From CBDCWO01 sp965223405 (GTDB taxonomy: Bacteria > Bacteroidota > Bacteroidia > Chitinophagales > Saprospiraceae): 64,000 nucleotides of DNA. Under the pieces are notes generated by a model that was not told where the DNA came from, ran no database searches, and was given only the letters and a program-made list of their open reading frames with translations. This document shows positions 62,885 through 64,000 of the stretch, piece after piece (the first letter of the stretch is position 1; every line of letters starts with the position of its first letter). The position numbers and the translations under genes are program-made. The stretch covers positions 4,278,001 to 4,342,000 of the forward strand of contig CBDCWO010000006.1 in the NCBI GenBank assembly GCA_965223405.1, written 5' to 3'.

Positions 62885-64000
62885 ATGAAGAATTTATTTG
62901 TACATATTATTCAGAAATGGATTGTCCCTGGACTTATCTACCTGATATTGGGATTGAACACCCTAATCGCACAATCATTAAGTTCCCTTGAGCAATTACA
63001 ATATTTAACCGTGGATAATGGCCTGTCACAAAATGAAGTGACCTCTATTTTGCAGGATAGTAGTGGCTTTATGTGGTTTGGCACTCGCGGAGGGTTAAAT
63101 CGTTTTGATGGGTACTCTATTACTCAATTTCGTAACGAAATTAACAATTCAAATAGCCTCCTCAATAACTCAATTGAGTGTTTGTATTTAGACCACTTGG
63201 GAAGGATCTGGATTGGCTCTAAATCTAGCGGAGTCAGTTTTTATGATCCTTCAAACGAAGGATTTACTCACTTTAGACATAACGTAAACTGCGAAAGGTG
63301 CATCAGGGGAAGTCGAATTTTAAGTATGGCAGAGGGATATCCAGGTGAATTCTGGATTGGAACCTGGGAGAATGGTCTTACGATTTACAAAGAAAAATCT
63401 GACGCGTATCAGCATATATTGAACCAAAAAAGGGTAAATGATATTTTGGTGACGGATGAGACAGTTTGGGTGGTTACACTTGAAGGATTATTGAAGTTTG
63501 ATAAAAGTGGTAAACAGGTAGGATATTTTAAGCCTGGGAATGACATTCCGGAATTTGGAAGTGTAGTGGAAGATCCAAAACGGAATTCCTTATGGCTTTC
63601 ATCTTGGCTACATGGACTATATCAATTTGATTTACAATTCGAATCATTTAAACTTTTTAAGCCTTCATTCAATACAAATGTAACCAGTCTCCAGGCTTAC
63701 AAGGTCTCAATAGATCAGAATGATGATATTTGGATGGGATCCTGGGGACAAGGACTTTTCAAATTAGAGCCTGAGTTAGGTAAGTTTTCAACCCTAAATA
63801 TATCACCAAGTCGGATTAGTGATCTCAATAACGATTATCAGATCATCCTAAGTATTTTTCAAGATAGCCAGGGAATTGTTTGGATCGGTACGGATGGAGG
63901 AGGTGTGGGTAAACTGGATCAAATTAAGAATCAGTTCGGTCTTATATCCAGTAGTAGATCCAGAGCAGGTGCTTTGAACAATGGACACATTTTGTCCATT
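62885..64000 (+). CDS. Hybrid two-component system sensor, N-terminal propeller part
   Basis: A gene starting at ATG 62885 and open through the window end (372 codons visible). The signal peptide region (about residues 12-31) is followed by LEQLQYLTVDNGLSQNEVTSI and repeated regulator-propeller blades such as DSSGFMWFGTRGGLNRFDGY, DHLGRIWIGSKSSGVSFYD, NDDIWMGSWGQGLFKLE and DSQGIVWIGTDGGGVGKLD. These are the Reg_prop repeats of periplasmic sensing domains in Bacteroidota hybrid two-component systems or AraC-type sensors. The kinase and output parts lie beyond the edge. The ligand is unknown. Confidence 0.9.
   Translation, partial: MKNLFVHIIQKWIVPGLIYLILGLNTLIAQSLSSLEQLQYLTVDNGLSQNEVTSILQDSSGFMWFGTRGGLNRFDGYSITQFRNEINNSNSLLNNSIECLYLDHLGRIWIGSKSSGVSFYDPSNEGFTHFRHNVNCERCIRGSRILSMAEGYPGEFWIGTWENGLTIYKEKSDAYQHILNQKRVNDILVTDETVWVVTLEGLLKFDKSGKQVGYFKPGNDIPEFGSVVEDPKRNSLWLSSWLHGLYQFDLQFESFKLFKPSFNTNVTSLQAYKVSIDQNDDIWMGSWGQGLFKLEPELGKFSTLNISPSRISDLNNDYQIILSIFQDSQGIVWIGTDGGGVGKLDQIKNQFGLISSSRSRAGALNNGHILSI

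Overview
The window is chromosomal DNA from a free-living, probably marine member of the Bacteroidota. The evidence is a SusC/SusD pair, a hybrid two-component propeller sensor, many short type II lipoprotein signals, large secreted glycoside hydrolases, Na+-coupled symporters, moderate AT richness and a TTTG/TAnnTTTG promoter. A placement near Saprospiria or Cytophagia is inference only. There is no phage, CRISPR array, rRNA or intact insertion sequence.

Layout. 1-7.1 kb: housekeeping and scattered genes (signal-peptide fragment, DUF423 protein, heme/FG-GAP lipoprotein, DUF4326, prolyl iminopeptidase, pckA, SMP-30 lipoprotein, ung). 7.2-14.3 kb: a large FAD/Fe-S D-2-hydroxyacid dehydrogenase, a lipoprotein metalloprotease, a sugar cluster (rhamnose mutarotase, small barrel protein, hydroxypyruvate isomerase-like, DUF4434) and exonuclease III. 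14.3-25.8 kb: an inverted-repeat element, a Cys-rich secreted protein, a Na+ symporter, a striking VKA-repeat lipoprotein, a GH92 mannosidase overlapping an O-antigen polymerase/TPR protein, and a sortilin-type propeller. 25.9-26.8 kb: msrB/msrA.

26.9-51.6 kb is the most coherent part: a choline and glycine betaine island. betB and betA (choline to betaine) lie divergent to a TonB receptor. After a SusC/SusD pair, a DUF3179 lipoprotein and an S41 peptidase come a methylenetetrahydrofolate reductase-like gene, a DmdA-like folate methyltransferase, a dimethylglycine/sarcosine dehydrogenase-type flavoprotein, etfB, etfA, a symporter closely resembling the animal neuronal choline transporter CHT1, and a BCCT betaine carrier. 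No Rieske betaine monooxygenase or betaine-homocysteine methyltransferase is present. The DmdA-like enzyme plus the reductase may therefore perform the first demethylation, with the methyl group going to tetrahydrofolate.

51.6-53 kb: a gene-poor array of nested palindromes (TTATAACCG runs and CCGTTTAAACGG) with a 308-bp tandem duplication, followed by a frameshifted zinc-ribbon gene. 53.2-60 kb: a TPR protein overlapping a purple-acid-phosphatase-like protein, a secreted orphan and a GH2 enzyme. 60.2-61.6 kb: an HMG-CoA synthase. 62 kb: an initiator tRNA-fMet preceded by two exact 57-bp tandem units that look like tRNA 5' halves with a hairpin in the D-loop, and followed by a terminator and a copy of the tRNA 3' end. 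The window ends inside a hybrid sensor gene.
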